DNA of 64,000 nt from positions 40,944-104,943 of the forward strand of contig JASBVS010000047.1 in assembly GCA_029960955.1 (NCBI GenBank), in the 5' to 3' direction. This DNA is from Bacillota bacterium. Lineage in GTDB: Bacteria; Bacillota; Sulfobacillia; JAIMAT01. The translations under genes and the position numbers were made by a program. Below the pieces are notes generated by a model that was not told the DNA's origin, searched no databases, and worked only from the letters and a program-made list of their open reading frames with translations. Of the stretch, positions 54,178-63,974 are shown in pieces (positions within the stretch are counted from its first letter, which is position 1; each line of letters starts with the position of its first letter).

Positions 54178-54915
54178 TCAGGCCTCCCCGGGACGCGTGA
54201 GACGGTCGACGACCCAGATGCCCAGGAGCCAGGAGAGCGTGGCGTAGGCCAGAGCCGTCCGGCCGGCGGCCGACCCCCAGAGGAGCGCCACCGGGCTGGC
54301 GTCCGTCGCCCCCATGTAGAGGAAGATGAGCGGCGGCAGCGCAGCCAGGAAGTGCGCGGTCCAGCGTGCCTCGGCGGTCCGCGCGGCCTGCTGAGCCCGC
54401 CGGTGGCGCTCCTGGCGGAGGCTTCCGCTCAACCGCGCCAGCGCCACGCGCGGGTCGCCGCCCGTCTGGCGGTGGAGACGAAGCACCTGGCCCAGTCGGC
54501 GGCCGCTCTCCTCGCAGCCCGGCACCCTCTCCAGGTGGCCCAGCGCCTGCGAGAGCGGAAGACCGCTGCGGTAGAGACGGACGACCTGCTCCAGATGGGG
54601 CGCCAGGAGCGGGTCGGCATGCTCGGCCGCCTGCTCCACCGCCAGGAAGAGGCTGGCGCCGGCCCGCAACGCCTCCGAGATCTCCAGGATGGCGGCCTCC
54701 ATCGCCTCTTCCAGCGCCTCCCGCTGCCGCCTCCGCCGCAGCCGCGTGCGCAGCCCGCCGAGCAGGCGAGCGACCGGATCCGGCCACCGCGCGGGCCGGC
54801 GACCCAGGAGCACCGCCAGCCGGCTGGCGGCCTCGCTGCCCCGCAGCGCCTCGGCCGCGGCCAGCGCGAGCGCGGCCGAACCCGCCACTGCGATCGCCAG
54901 GAGCAGCCCGTTCAT
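54178..54915 (-). CDS. tadB: Tad pilus inner-membrane platform protein TadB
   Basis: 245 residues from the ATG at 54915. A TM at the N-terminus (LLLAIAVAGSAALALAAAEA), a T2SSF domain (AAILEISEALRAGASLFLAV and PLSQALGHLERVPGCEESGR), and two C-terminal TMs. The ATGA overlap couples it to tadA; tadC follows after 3 bp. Confidence 0.9.
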   Translation of the reverse strand: MNGLLLAIAVAGSAALALAAAEALRGSEAASRLAVLLGRRPARWPDPVARLLGGLRTRLRRRRQREALEEAMEAAILEISEALRAGASLFLAVEQAAEHADPLLAPHLEQVVRLYRSGLPLSQALGHLERVPGCEESGRRLGQVLRLHRQTGGDPRVALARLSGSLRQERHRRAQQAARTAEARWTAHFLAALPPLIFLYMGATDASPVALLWGSAAGRTALAYATLSWLLGIWVVDRLTRPGEA

Positions 54916-56282
54916 GCCACCTGCGCCCGCCTCTCGAGCGGCTCGCCCGCGGGCCAGCGTTCGCCTGCGCGCGCCGCCTTCTCCAGCAGCCGCGCCGGCA
55001 GCTCGCCGGGCTGGAGGTCGAAGTGCCGGGTGAGATGGTTCCAGCGCCAGACGGGGCGGATCTGCGGTCGGCCCGCGCCCGTCTCCACCGCGCTCACCTC
55101 GATCACGCGCCGCGAGCCGTCGCCCAGCCGCGCCTGGTGGAGGACGAGGTCGAGGCCGGCGCCCACCTGCTGGAGGATGGCACCGTAGGGCAGGTCCGTG
55201 CCCGCCATCAGGACCATGTTGGCCACCCGCTCCAGCGCGTCGGAGCTGGAGTTGGCGTGGAGGGTGCTGAGCGCGCCGTCGTGGCCGGTGTTGAGGGCGG
55301 TCAGCCAGTCGAAGGCCTCGGCGCCGCGCAGCTCGCCGATGATGATCCGGTCCGGGCGCATGCGGAGCGCGTTGCGCACGAGGTCGCGGATGGTCACCTC
55401 GCCCCTTCCTTCCACGTTGGCCGGCCGCGCCTCCAGCCGGACGACGTGCTCCTGCTGGAGGAGGAGCTCGGCGTCGTCCTCCACGGTGATCAGCCGCTCG
55501 CGCCCGTCGGGGATGAAGCTGGCGAGGGCGTTGAGCGTGGTCGTCTTGCCCGAGCCGGTGCCGCCGCTGACGAGCAGGTTGCAGCGGCTGCGCACGGCCA
55601 CGGCCAGCCAGCGCGAGACGGCCTCGCTCCAGGTGCCGAGCTCGACCAGGCGCGCCGGCGTCAGCGGCTCGCGCGAGAACTTCCGGATCGTCAGGTAGGG
55701 ACCGCCCAGGGCCAGCGGCGCGATGACCGCGTTGACCCGCGAGCCGTCCGGCAGCCGCGCGTCGACGAAGGGCTGCGAGCGGTCGATGCGGCGGCCCAGC
55801 GGGGCGACGATGCGGTGGATGAGCGTCTCCAGGTGGGCCGCGTCCCGGAAGCGGACGGTGGTCCGCTCCAGCTGCCCGAGCCGCTCCACGAAGACGGCCT
55901 TCGGGCCGTTGACCAGCACGTCGTTGACGGTCGGGTCGCGCATGAGCGGCGCCAGCGGGCCGTAGTCCGCGAGTTCGTCGGTGATCGCCTCGGCCAGCCG
56001 CCGCCGCTCGGAGGCCTGGCGGAGGCCGTGCTCGGCCAGGAGGCGCGTCTCGACCCAGCGCGTGAGCTCCCGGCGACCTTCCTCGTCGCGGCGGGCGCTC
56101 TCGAAGAGGTCGGGCGCGGAGCGCATCAGCCGCTCGCGGAGCGTCTCCACCAGCTCCCACGGTGGCTCCGGAGAGGCTCCGCCTCCTGCGGGCCCGCTCC
56201 GCTCCTCCTCCGCCTGCGGCCAGAGCTGCTCCGGCCGCGGCCGGGTCGTCTCCCCCAGCAGGAGATCCGCCGTTCCTCCCAT
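54912..56282 (-). CDS. tadA: Tad pilus assembly ATPase TadA (CpaF)
   Basis: 456 residues. A secretion ATPase of the VirB11/GspE class. The Walker A motif is LLVSGGTGSGKTTTLNALAS, the Asp box ITVEDDAELLL, Walker B RPDRIIIGELRGAEAF, and the His box TGHDGALSTLHANS. An N-terminal domain with NDVLVNGPKAVFVERLGQLE is typical of CpaF. It powers pilus assembly on the cytoplasmic side. Confidence 0.96.
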   Translation of the reverse strand: MGGTADLLLGETTRPRPEQLWPQAEEERSGPAGGGASPEPPWELVETLRERLMRSAPDLFESARRDEEGRRELTRWVETRLLAEHGLRQASERRRLAEAITDELADYGPLAPLMRDPTVNDVLVNGPKAVFVERLGQLERTTVRFRDAAHLETLIHRIVAPLGRRIDRSQPFVDARLPDGSRVNAVIAPLALGGPYLTIRKFSREPLTPARLVELGTWSEAVSRWLAVAVRSRCNLLVSGGTGSGKTTTLNALASFIPDGRERLITVEDDAELLLQQEHVVRLEARPANVEGRGEVTIRDLVRNALRMRPDRIIIGELRGAEAFDWLTALNTGHDGALSTLHANSSSDALERVANMVLMAGTDLPYGAILQQVGAGLDLVLHQARLGDGSRRVIEVSAVETGAGRPQIRPVWRWNHLTRHFDLQPGELPARLLEKAARAGERWPAGEPLERRAQVA

Positions 56283-56284
56283 CG

Positions 56285-57772
56285 CTATCCCCTCCTCGGG
56301 CGCTCTCGGATCCAGGCGGCCGAAAGGCGCGACCAGCCGTCGCGCAGCCGTTCGGTCCAGCGGCTCTCGGCGCGCTCGAACGGGATCAGGTGCGCGGCCA
56401 GCCGCTCGGCCGCGCGGCTGAAGGGGTGATCGGGCTGGTCCAGCACCAGCGGCCGCCCGATGTAGGCGCTCCGCTCCAGCGCCTCGTCCGCCTCGGGCAG
56501 CTCGAACCAGCGCTCGAAGCCGAGCTCGCGCGCCGCCTGGGCGGGCGGGACGGGGCCGGCCGCGGAGAGGCGCGTGAGGACGAGCCGCAGCCGCTCCCTC
56601 GGCCAGGCCGCTTCCTCCTGATGGAGCGCCAGGTGGAGCCGGCGGAGCGCGGCCGGCTCGGCGGTGGTCAGCAGGAGCAGCTGTGTCGCCGCTTCGCCGA
56701 CCACGCGGCGGAGCGCTGCGGGGAGCGAGGGGCCGGTGTCCACCAGCGTCAGATCGTAGCGGCTGAGGGCGCCCCGCAGCAGCAGGCCCACCTGGTGCGG
56801 GTCGATCAGCTCGGCCAGCTCCGGGCGCGGCGGCCCGCCCACCGCGTCGAAGCCGAGGCGGTGGTGACGGACGGCCGCCTGCGCCTCGGCCGACTCGAGC
56901 CGGCCGGCGAAGGGAAGCAGGTCGACCAGCCCCGGCGAGTCGAGAAGCTCAAGCTGCACGGAGGCGTCGGGCCCCTCGAGCCCCAGGTCGACCAGCAGCA
57001 CCTTGGCTTCCGTCCGCGCGGCCAGGAGGGCGGCCAGGTTGACGGCGAGGCTCGTCTTGCCGGCGCCGCCCTTGGCGCCGACCAGGGCCACCACCTGCGG
57101 GCGCAGCGTGCGGACGGGCGCCCGCCCGGCGCCTTCCTCCCGGCGCAGTCGTTCCAGGGCCTGCCAGGAAGCCTCGCGCTCGCCCGCTCCGCTCCCGCCG
57201 GGCGGGGCCGCCGGCGTCGCGGCGGGGGGAGCCGCGGGTGCCGCGGCGGGCGCAGGGGCGGGCGCCCAGGCCACGGCGGGCGCGGGAGTATCGGCGACCG
57301 GCCCGGCTGCGGCGAGGCGCAGCCTGCGCTGAGAGGCGCGGCGGACCGCGCGGATCCGGGGGTCGTCCGGGGCGGAGGGCCTGGAGCCTTGCCAGCCCGC
57401 CGCCCGCAGGACGTCCGCGACGCTCCAGGGGAGGCGGACCTCCTGGACGCCCGCCACGTCGTAGGTGAGCGCGCCGCTGGTGACGGCGACGAGGCGCGCC
57501 GCCGGCAGGAGCGTCCGCACGCCGGCCAGGAGGGAGGCGAAGGGCTCGCCCGGCGCCGCGCTCTCGGCCGCCACCACCACCTCCGGCCGGATCTGGGCGA
57601 GGACGGGGAGCGCCCAAGCCACCTCCTCGAGCCGGGCGACGAGGCGGGGGCCGCCCGGGGTGCGCAGCGCTTCCTCCAGCTGCGGGTCGCGCCCGACCAG
57701 GACGAGGCGCGGCCGCTCCCCCGTCGGCTCCGGGCCCTGGACGCGAGGTTCACTCTCCGCCAACGACGCCAC
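56285..57772 (-). CDS. tadZ: Tad pilus localisation ATPase TadZ (CpaE, MinD-like)
   Basis: 495 residues from the GTG at 57772. An atypical receiver-like N-terminal domain (RLVLVGRDPQLEEALRTPGG), a Pro/Ala-rich linker (about 180-230), then a ParA/MinD ATPase with deviant Walker A VALVGAKGGAGKTSLAVNLA, VLLVDLGLEGPD and DLTLVDTGPSLPAALRRVVG. It positions the Tad machine at the membrane. It overlaps cpaB by 23 bp. Confidence 0.9.
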   Translation of the reverse strand: MASLAESEPRVQGPEPTGERPRLVLVGRDPQLEEALRTPGGPRLVARLEEVAWALPVLAQIRPEVVVAAESAAPGEPFASLLAGVRTLLPAARLVAVTSGALTYDVAGVQEVRLPWSVADVLRAAGWQGSRPSAPDDPRIRAVRRASQRRLRLAAAGPVADTPAPAVAWAPAPAPAAAPAAPPAATPAAPPGGSGAGEREASWQALERLRREEGAGRAPVRTLRPQVVALVGAKGGAGKTSLAVNLAALLAARTEAKVLLVDLGLEGPDASVQLELLDSPGLVDLLPFAGRLESAEAQAAVRHHRLGFDAVGGPPRPELAELIDPHQVGLLLRGALSRYDLTLVDTGPSLPAALRRVVGEAATQLLLLTTAEPAALRRLHLALHQEEAAWPRERLRLVLTRLSAAGPVPPAQAARELGFERWFELPEADEALERSAYIGRPLVLDQPDHPFSRAAERLAAHLIPFERAESRWTERLRDGWSRLSAAWIRERPRRG

Positions 57773-58616
57773 CCCCTCCGGTCGTCCCGGGAAGCTCCGA
57801 AGGCGCCGGAGGCGAGTCGAGAAGCTCCTCCGGAGCGCCGCCCGGGGCCTCCTGGAAGGGCTCGCCGCCCGGCGGAAGCGCTTCGCCGCCACCGGGCACC
57901 GCGGGAAGGGAGACGGAGCCCGGCAGGAAGAGGCTCTGCCGGTCGACGCCGCCTCCGCTCTCCAGCCCGCCCGCCAGCGAGGCTGCGGCCAGCATCACCT
58001 TGCCGTAGGCGACCGCGTAGGCCAGCCGCTCGGCTTGGGCGCCGTCGACGGCGAGGAGGACCGCCGCCGGCGGCTCGCGGCGGTCCCGGCCCGTCGCCGC
58101 CTCGTCGTACCAGCTTCCCGCCGTGTCCTGGACGCCGACGAGCTCGACCCCGCGCAGCAGAAGCTGGCTGCGTGCGGCGCCCCCGTCCCGCGCCTCGGCG
58201 ACGAAGAGGACGTCCAGCCGCCGGCCCGGTTGGAGAAGGCCCACCGGCGTCCGGTCGGGGTCGACCGGCACCGCCATGACCGCGCTTCCCCGCGGCAGCG
58301 CGGCCACCGCCTGGCCCGCGCGGTCGCTGCCGGCGAGACGGCCGCGAAGGATGGGCTCCCCGCGCAGCAGGGGCGCCGTGGTGTACCGGCCCAGCACCTC
58401 CTGCAGGTCGCCCGTCGCCTCGGCGTGGACCGCCTCCGCCGGCAGCTCGACGAGGCGGACGTCGCCCGCGGCCAGGCGGGTGTAGGCCGGCAGGGCCCGC
58501 GCGGCCACGGCCACGTGCACCCGGCCGCCGTTCCGTGGCAGAAGCGCCAGGAAGGCGACGAAGGAGGCCAGGCCGACCGCCAGCGCGAGCCAGAAGGTCG
58601 GGTTCCGCCAGCGCAT
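57750..58616 (-). CDS. cpaB: Tad pilus protein CpaB/RcpC (SAF domain)
   Basis: 288 residues from the ATG at 58616 (or GTG 58628). One TM at the N-terminus (LALAVGLASFVAFLALLPRN), a SAF domain (VAARALPAYTRLAAGDVRLV and YTTAPLLRGEPIL), and the RcpC domain with VPVDPDRTPVGLLQPGRRLD. The last 60 residues are Gly/Pro-rich. In diderms CpaB works with a secretin; no secretin gene is present, fitting a monoderm. It is the first gene of the operon. Confidence 0.9.
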   Translation of the reverse strand: MRWRNPTFWLALAVGLASFVAFLALLPRNGGRVHVAVAARALPAYTRLAAGDVRLVELPAEAVHAEATGDLQEVLGRYTTAPLLRGEPILRGRLAGSDRAGQAVAALPRGSAVMAVPVDPDRTPVGLLQPGRRLDVLFVAEARDGGAARSQLLLRGVELVGVQDTAGSWYDEAATGRDRREPPAAVLLAVDGAQAERLAYAVAYGKVMLAAASLAGGLESGGGVDRQSLFLPGSVSLPAVPGGGEALPPGGEPFQEAPGGAPEELLDSPPAPSELPGTTGGGGVVGGE

Positions 58617-58651
58617 CCCAGTTCTCACCGCCCACCATCGGGATGTGCCAG

Positions 58652-58680
58652 ACGTTACCAGCCAGCCTGGTGCTTGTCAA
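58652..58680 (-). promoter_or_regulatory. SigA-type promoter of the Tad pilus operon
   Basis: On the minus strand TTGACA (58680-58675), exactly 17 bp, then TAACGT (58657-58652, 4 of 6). Transcription would start near 58645, about 30 nt before cpaB. This is the best -35/-10 pair in the window. It lies in the 156-bp divergent gap with the SLH-like gene. Confidence 0.75.
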
Positions 58681-58772
58681 GCACTTCCATTTCCACCTGG
58701 TTCTGGTTATCCTGGGAAGGCGACGAACGAGCGGGCGGCATCTTTTCGCACGCCCGGAAGGGAGGGAGCGAC

Positions 58773-60461
58773 TTGCTGGACGAGAGATCGGAGGAAGCCC
58801 GGCGCGGGCGCGGCGGCCCGCCGCCACCGGCACGCCTCCCCGTTCCAGGGGGAGGAAGGCTGCGCAGGCCGGCGGCGGCGCTGCTCCTTCTCGCCGCCCT
58901 GGCGGCGGCGCCGGTGCCCGGCGGCTTCCCGGGCAGGGCGGCGGCGTCTCCGTCCGACCGCGACCCCTGGTACCGCGACGTGCCGGCGTCGCACTGGGCG
59001 TACGCCATCATCCGGACGCTCTGGGAGGCGGGCGTCACCGACGGCGACAGGCAGCTCTCGGGCCGCCGGGTGATCGCCGCCTACTTCCGCCCCGAGGAGG
59101 TCATGAGCCGGGCGGAGTACACCCTCCTGGCCGCGCAGGCCTTCCGCCTGGCGCCGGCCAACGACGCGGCAGCCTACTACGCGGACGTGGGGCCCGAGCT
59201 CCTCCTCTATGCGAGGGTGCCGGCGCTCCCCTGGGTGGAGGCGGTGCGGCGGCAGGGCTGGGTCCAGGGCAGCCCGGGATCGCTCTTCCATCCCGGGGCG
59301 GGTCTGCGGCGCGACGTGGCCGTCGGCTTCCTCGTCAGCGGGCTCGGCCTCGACCGCTGGGCGGCGGCGCTGCCGGTCGCCCGCCAGGTGGAGCTCCTCG
59401 ACCGCTTCCCGGACGGCGAGGAAGTGCTCCCCGACTTCCGCGCACGGGTCGCCCTCGCCATCCAGCTGGGCATCCTCTGGGGCTACCCCGACGGGAGCCT
59501 CCAGCCCGGGCGGCTCCTCACCCGCGCCGAGGCCGCGGCCGAGATCTACCGTTCCGCCATGATCACGCTGGCGCCCGCGCCCAACCCCTTCTCTCCCGAC
59601 GGGGACGGCTACGAGGACGTGACGTCCGTCCGGCTCGGCTCGCTCCTCACCCAGCCCGCCTACGACTGGAACCTCTTCGTCCGCGACCTGGGCGGCCGGG
59701 AAGTCTTCCGCTTCCGCCGGACGAGCGAGAACAGCCCGCTTCCGGAGAGCGTTCTCTGGGAAGGAAGCGACCTCACGGGACAGGCGCTGCCCGACGGGGA
59801 GTACCGCCTCCAGGGCGTGGTCGTCGACCGCCAGGGGAACGAGCTGACCTCGGTCCCGACGCCGCTCTTCATCGTCCGGCGGCGCCTGGAGGCCTCGCTG
59901 GAGCCGGCCGAGAGCGCGCCCGGCGCGACCGTTCTCGTCGTGGCGCGGACGACGGGCGGGGCCCGCACGGCCAGCGCCTCGCTCGCCGGGGCTACCGCCC
60001 CGCTCTCCGCCGTGGGCGAGAGCGACGGCTGGACCACCTGGATGGGGGCGCTTCCTGCGCCCACCGGCGAGGGGGAGTACCCGGTGACGGTCCGCGCCGA
60101 CTTCGGACCGGTCGGCCGCGAGGTGGTGCTGCCGCTCCGGGTTCAGAGCCCGCTCCACCTGGAAGGAAGCCTCGACCCGAACCCGGCTCCCCGCGGCTTC
60201 CACGTCCGCCTCCGCGCCTCCGGCAGCGCCTCGCTCCGGGCCGTCGAGGCGCGCTGGCCGGACGGCAGCCGCCGGCCGCTCTCCGCCCTGGGTGCCGGGC
60301 TCTGGCAGGGCGACTGGCGCATCCCCGACGGCTGGGCCGACGGCACCTATCCCGTGGAGCTGACCGGCAGCGCAGCCGACGGCCGGACGGTCCGCGCCCA
60401 GGTCGACCTCGTCGTGGGGGGCGACCTCCTGGAGATCGTCCGCTTCGTGCTGACGGGCTGA
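58773..60461 (+). CDS. Secreted surface protein with SLH-like repeats and a FlgD-type Ig domain
   Basis: 562 residues from a TTG at 58773 with GGGAGGG 6 nt upstream; the only plus-strand gene. A long basic, Pro-rich N-region is followed by a hydrophobic signal core (AAALLLLAALAAAPVPGGFP) and a likely cleavage after AAA at about 58. Three SLH-like units follow: about 66-125 (WYRDVPASHWAYAIIRTLWE), 148-193 and 222-263 (AIQLGILWGYPDGSLQPGRL, LTRAEAA). Then comes a FlgD/gliding-type module (NPFSPDGDGYEDV at 271-283, GQALPDGEYRLQGVVVDRQG) and two more Ig-like units to the end. It probably binds the cell wall non-covalently. Ligand unknown. Confidence 0.82.
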   Translation: MLDERSEEARRGRGGPPPPARLPVPGGGRLRRPAAALLLLAALAAAPVPGGFPGRAAASPSDRDPWYRDVPASHWAYAIIRTLWEAGVTDGDRQLSGRRVIAAYFRPEEVMSRAEYTLLAAQAFRLAPANDAAAYYADVGPELLLYARVPALPWVEAVRRQGWVQGSPGSLFHPGAGLRRDVAVGFLVSGLGLDRWAAALPVARQVELLDRFPDGEEVLPDFRARVALAIQLGILWGYPDGSLQPGRLLTRAEAAAEIYRSAMITLAPAPNPFSPDGDGYEDVTSVRLGSLLTQPAYDWNLFVRDLGGREVFRFRRTSENSPLPESVLWEGSDLTGQALPDGEYRLQGVVVDRQGNELTSVPTPLFIVRRRLEASLEPAESAPGATVLVVARTTGGARTASASLAGATAPLSAVGESDGWTTWMGALPAPTGEGEYPVTVRADFGPVGREVVLPLRVQSPLHLEGSLDPNPAPRGFHVRLRASGSASLRAVEARWPDGSRRPLSALGAGLWQGDWRIPDGWADGTYPVELTGSAADGRTVRAQVDLVVGGDLLEIVRFVLTG

Positions 60462-60929
60462 GCGGCCCCGACGCGACGCTTCGAACCGTGCCCCGGCGGG
60501 GCGAAAGCAGGGGACAGGCGCCCCGCCCGGCGCGGCGATCGGGGACGACTAGCCTCCCTGGCCCGGCGTAGCCGGGCTTCCCGACATAAATCATCGGCCC
60601 TCAAAGAAGCGTCGACCGCCTCCGGCCCACGGCCCCCGGTCCCCTCCGCATCCCGGCTCAAGGGCCACGGGCGCCTTCGGACCGGCGGAGCGTCCCCGGG
60701 TGCTCGTCGCCGGGGCCACACCGACCCGGAGGCACCCTTTCTCCGTTATCGCGGCGCCCTCGTCGCGGCCCTCGCCGCCGAAGGAATCGCCGTCGACCGA
60801 AAACCGTTCGTCCCCGTTGACACGACCTGGAGAACGGGACGAGATCCCTGCCTTCCCTTCCCGCCGGCCGTCACCGCGAACCGGGCCGCGGGGGCGCAGC
60901 CTCCCCGAAGCCGCCCGCGGAGCGGCGGC
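60462..60929. other. Gene-poor spacer after the SLH-like gene
   Basis: 468 bp without a convincing gene between convergent ends of the SLH-like gene and chrA. It holds the hairpin at 60561-60577. On the plus strand, in one frame at roughly 60720-60835, there is a protein-like stretch (EAPFLRYRGALVAALAAEG, then IAVDRKPFVPVDTTW) with no start codon. That could be a remnant of a lost gene or chance in GC-rich DNA. No tRNA or riboswitch motif was recognised. Confidence 0.5.
60561..60577 (+). terminator. Hairpin after the SLH-like gene, weak terminator candidate
   Basis: GCCCGGC-GTA-GCCGGGC, a perfect 7-bp stem with a 3-nt loop, followed by TTCCCG. It lies 100 bp after the stop at 60461. The T run is too short for confidence. 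Confidence 0.35.
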
Positions 60930-62084
<1,155 letters not shown>

Positions 62085-62100
62085 GGCGCCTCCCCCGGAG

Positions 62101-62547
62101 TCAACGCCGGCGCAGGTGCTCGACCAGCGCCTCGAGAGCCAGCTCGTAGCCGAACGGTCCGAAGCCGGTGATCGTCCCCAGCGCCACCGGAGCGATCACG
62201 GAGTGCCGGCGGAACGTCTCGCGCGCGTAGATGTTGGAGAGGTGGACCTCGACCACAGGAAGCCCCACCGAGGTGATGGCGTCGCGCAACGCGATGCTGT
62301 AGTGCGCCAGGGCGCCGGGGTTGAGCACCACCCCTTCCTGGCGGTCGAGGCAGCGGTGGATGGCCTCGACCATCTCGCCCTCTCCGTTCCGCTGTTCGAA
62401 GGCGAGCGTGCAGTCGAGCTGCGCGGCACGCCGCTCCAGTCGCCGCCGGATGTCGTCCAGCGTCTCGTGGCCGTAGACGGCGGGCTCCCGCCGCCCGAGA
62501 AGGTTGAGGTTGGGCCCGTTCAGGACCAGGATCCGCTCTCCCGCCAT
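62101..62547 (-). CDS. aroQ: 3-dehydroquinate dehydratase, type II
   Basis: 148 residues, standard for the dodecameric type II enzyme of the shikimate pathway. LVLNGPNLNLLGRREPAVYG carries the catalytic arginine (R19 or R20, in the NLLGRRE run) and tyrosine (Y25). The HYS motif reads NPGALAHYSIALRDAI rather than the more usual NPGAYTHTS, and VEVHLSNIYARETFRRHS closes the active site. In many Clostridia aroQ sits beside the M24 peptidase and efp; here it is 17.5 kb away. Confidence 0.95.
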   Translation of the reverse strand: MAGERILVLNGPNLNLLGRREPAVYGHETLDDIRRRLERRAAQLDCTLAFEQRNGEGEMVEAIHRCLDRQEGVVLNPGALAHYSIALRDAITSVGLPVVEVHLSNIYARETFRRHSVIAPVALGTITGFGPFGYELALEALVEHLRRR

Positions 62548-62633
62548 CTCCGCTCCCCCCGACGTCCGTCGCCGCCGCTCTCCCGGGGGAAGCGTACGCG
62601 GGCGGGGTCGTGCGCTCCTGCCCGTGCCACGGC

Positions 62634-63974
62634 TCAGCCCCCGAGGCCCTCCGGGCCGGCGGCCACGCGCGGACCGGCCTCCCCCATGGTCAGAAGCGCC
62701 CTGGAAAAGGCGACGCCCACCGCACCCATCCCCAACCCCGCAGCCACGATCACCGCCGGCGCCCCCGCGAGGTCGCCGATCCAGCCGATGCCCGCGGCGA
62801 CGAAGGAAGCCGCGTTGGCCAGCATGGAGGTCAGCGCGAAGACGCGTCCGACGTGGTCGGGGTCGCTCGCTTCCTGCCGGATGGTGCCGTAGACGACGTT
62901 GAGCGACGTCGTGGCGAACCGGCTGGCGACCAGCATCGCGCCCACCTGCCAGCGGGAGCGGGAGAGGCCGATCAGCGTGACACTGAGAGCGTTGAGCAGC
63001 ACCCCGGCGGTCATCATGGCGCCGGGCCTCAGGCGCCTCGCGATCGACGGCAGCACCAGGCCGGCCAGCACGTTGCCCGTCGCGCCGAGCCCGAAGAGCA
63101 GACCGACGGCCGCGGCGCCGGCGTGGAGGTCGTGCGCCAGGTGGAACATGGTGAGCGGGCCGACCGCCGCGCCGAAGAGGTTGAAGCCGGCGACCGCCAG
63201 CGTCGTCACCCAGAGCGGCCTGCGCGCTCTCAGGTAGCCGAGCTCCTCGCGCAAGTTCCCCGGCTCGCGGCGCGGGGAGGCTTCCCGCGGGGGTGACTTG
63301 ACCGCCTGGAGCAGCCCGGCGAGGACGGCGAAGGAGGCGGCGTCGGCCAGGAGCCCCGCCGCGCCGCCGTACCTGGCCGTGAGGAGGCCGCCCAGCGCCG
63401 GCCCGATCCCCGTGCTGGCCGTGAAGACCAGGCTCAGCCGGGCGTTGACGCGGACCAGCTCCGATCGCTCGAACAGCCAGGGCACGACCGCCTGGAGCGC
63501 CATCCACTGGGCGAAGGTGAAGATCCCGATGGCGACGGTGAAGGCGTACAGGAGGAGGGCGTTCAGCCGCCAGCGCAGGAGAAGCGCCAGCGCCAGCAGT
63601 TCGCCGGCGGCCACCAGGGCGGAGAGCCAAGCCGCCCGCATGGGCCCGGCCCGATCCAGCCAGCGGCCGACCCACGGAGCCAGGGCGATGTTGGGTGTGT
63701 ACTGCAGGAACCTGAGCGTCGTCAGGGCGCCGGCCCGGCCGGTCACGACGTACGCGAGCCAGGGCATGACGAAGTTGTAGACCTCGTCGCCGACGGCCGT
63801 GACGATCTCGGAGGACCAGAGCAGCACGAAGTTCCCGTTCCGCCAGAGCGGCTTCTGCCCGTTCAACGTGGCCTCGCTCCCCGCCCCGGCCGGCGTGGCC
63901 TGGGGCACTCGCTCCTCGCGCGTCGCACGGATCGGGGATGCGTCTCTTTGCTCCTCTTCGGCCGGAACCTGCAT
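62634..63974 (-). CDS. MFS transporter (DHA3/enterobactin-exporter-like)
   Basis: 446 residues with 12 predicted TM helices. The N-terminal NFVLLWSSEIVTAVGDEVYN, APWVGRWLDRAGPMRAAWLS (motif A-like loop) and the mid-protein charged loop are typical of the MFS_3 subgroup of efflux pumps. The first 40 residues are polar and the true start may be inside. The substrate is unknown. It lies 86 bp upstream of aroQ; its own upstream region is cut by the window end. Confidence 0.85.
   Translation of the reverse strand: MQVPAEEEQRDASPIRATREERVPQATPAGAGSEATLNGQKPLWRNGNFVLLWSSEIVTAVGDEVYNFVMPWLAYVVTGRAGALTTLRFLQYTPNIALAPWVGRWLDRAGPMRAAWLSALVAAGELLALALLLRWRLNALLLYAFTVAIGIFTFAQWMALQAVVPWLFERSELVRVNARLSLVFTASTGIGPALGGLLTARYGGAAGLLADAASFAVLAGLLQAVKSPPREASPRREPGNLREELGYLRARRPLWVTTLAVAGFNLFGAAVGPLTMFHLAHDLHAGAAAVGLLFGLGATGNVLAGLVLPSIARRLRPGAMMTAGVLLNALSVTLIGLSRSRWQVGAMLVASRFATTSLNVVYGTIRQEASDPDHVGRVFALTSMLANAASFVAAGIGWIGDLAGAPAVIVAAGLGMGAVGVAFSRALLTMGEAGPRVAAGPEGLGG

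Noticed and set aside
60462..60600. c-di-GMP-type riboswitch after the SLH-like gene
   Set aside because: A GAAAG segment and a GC hairpin loosely recall it, but the conserved GCAAA elements are missing and no gene lies downstream on that strand.
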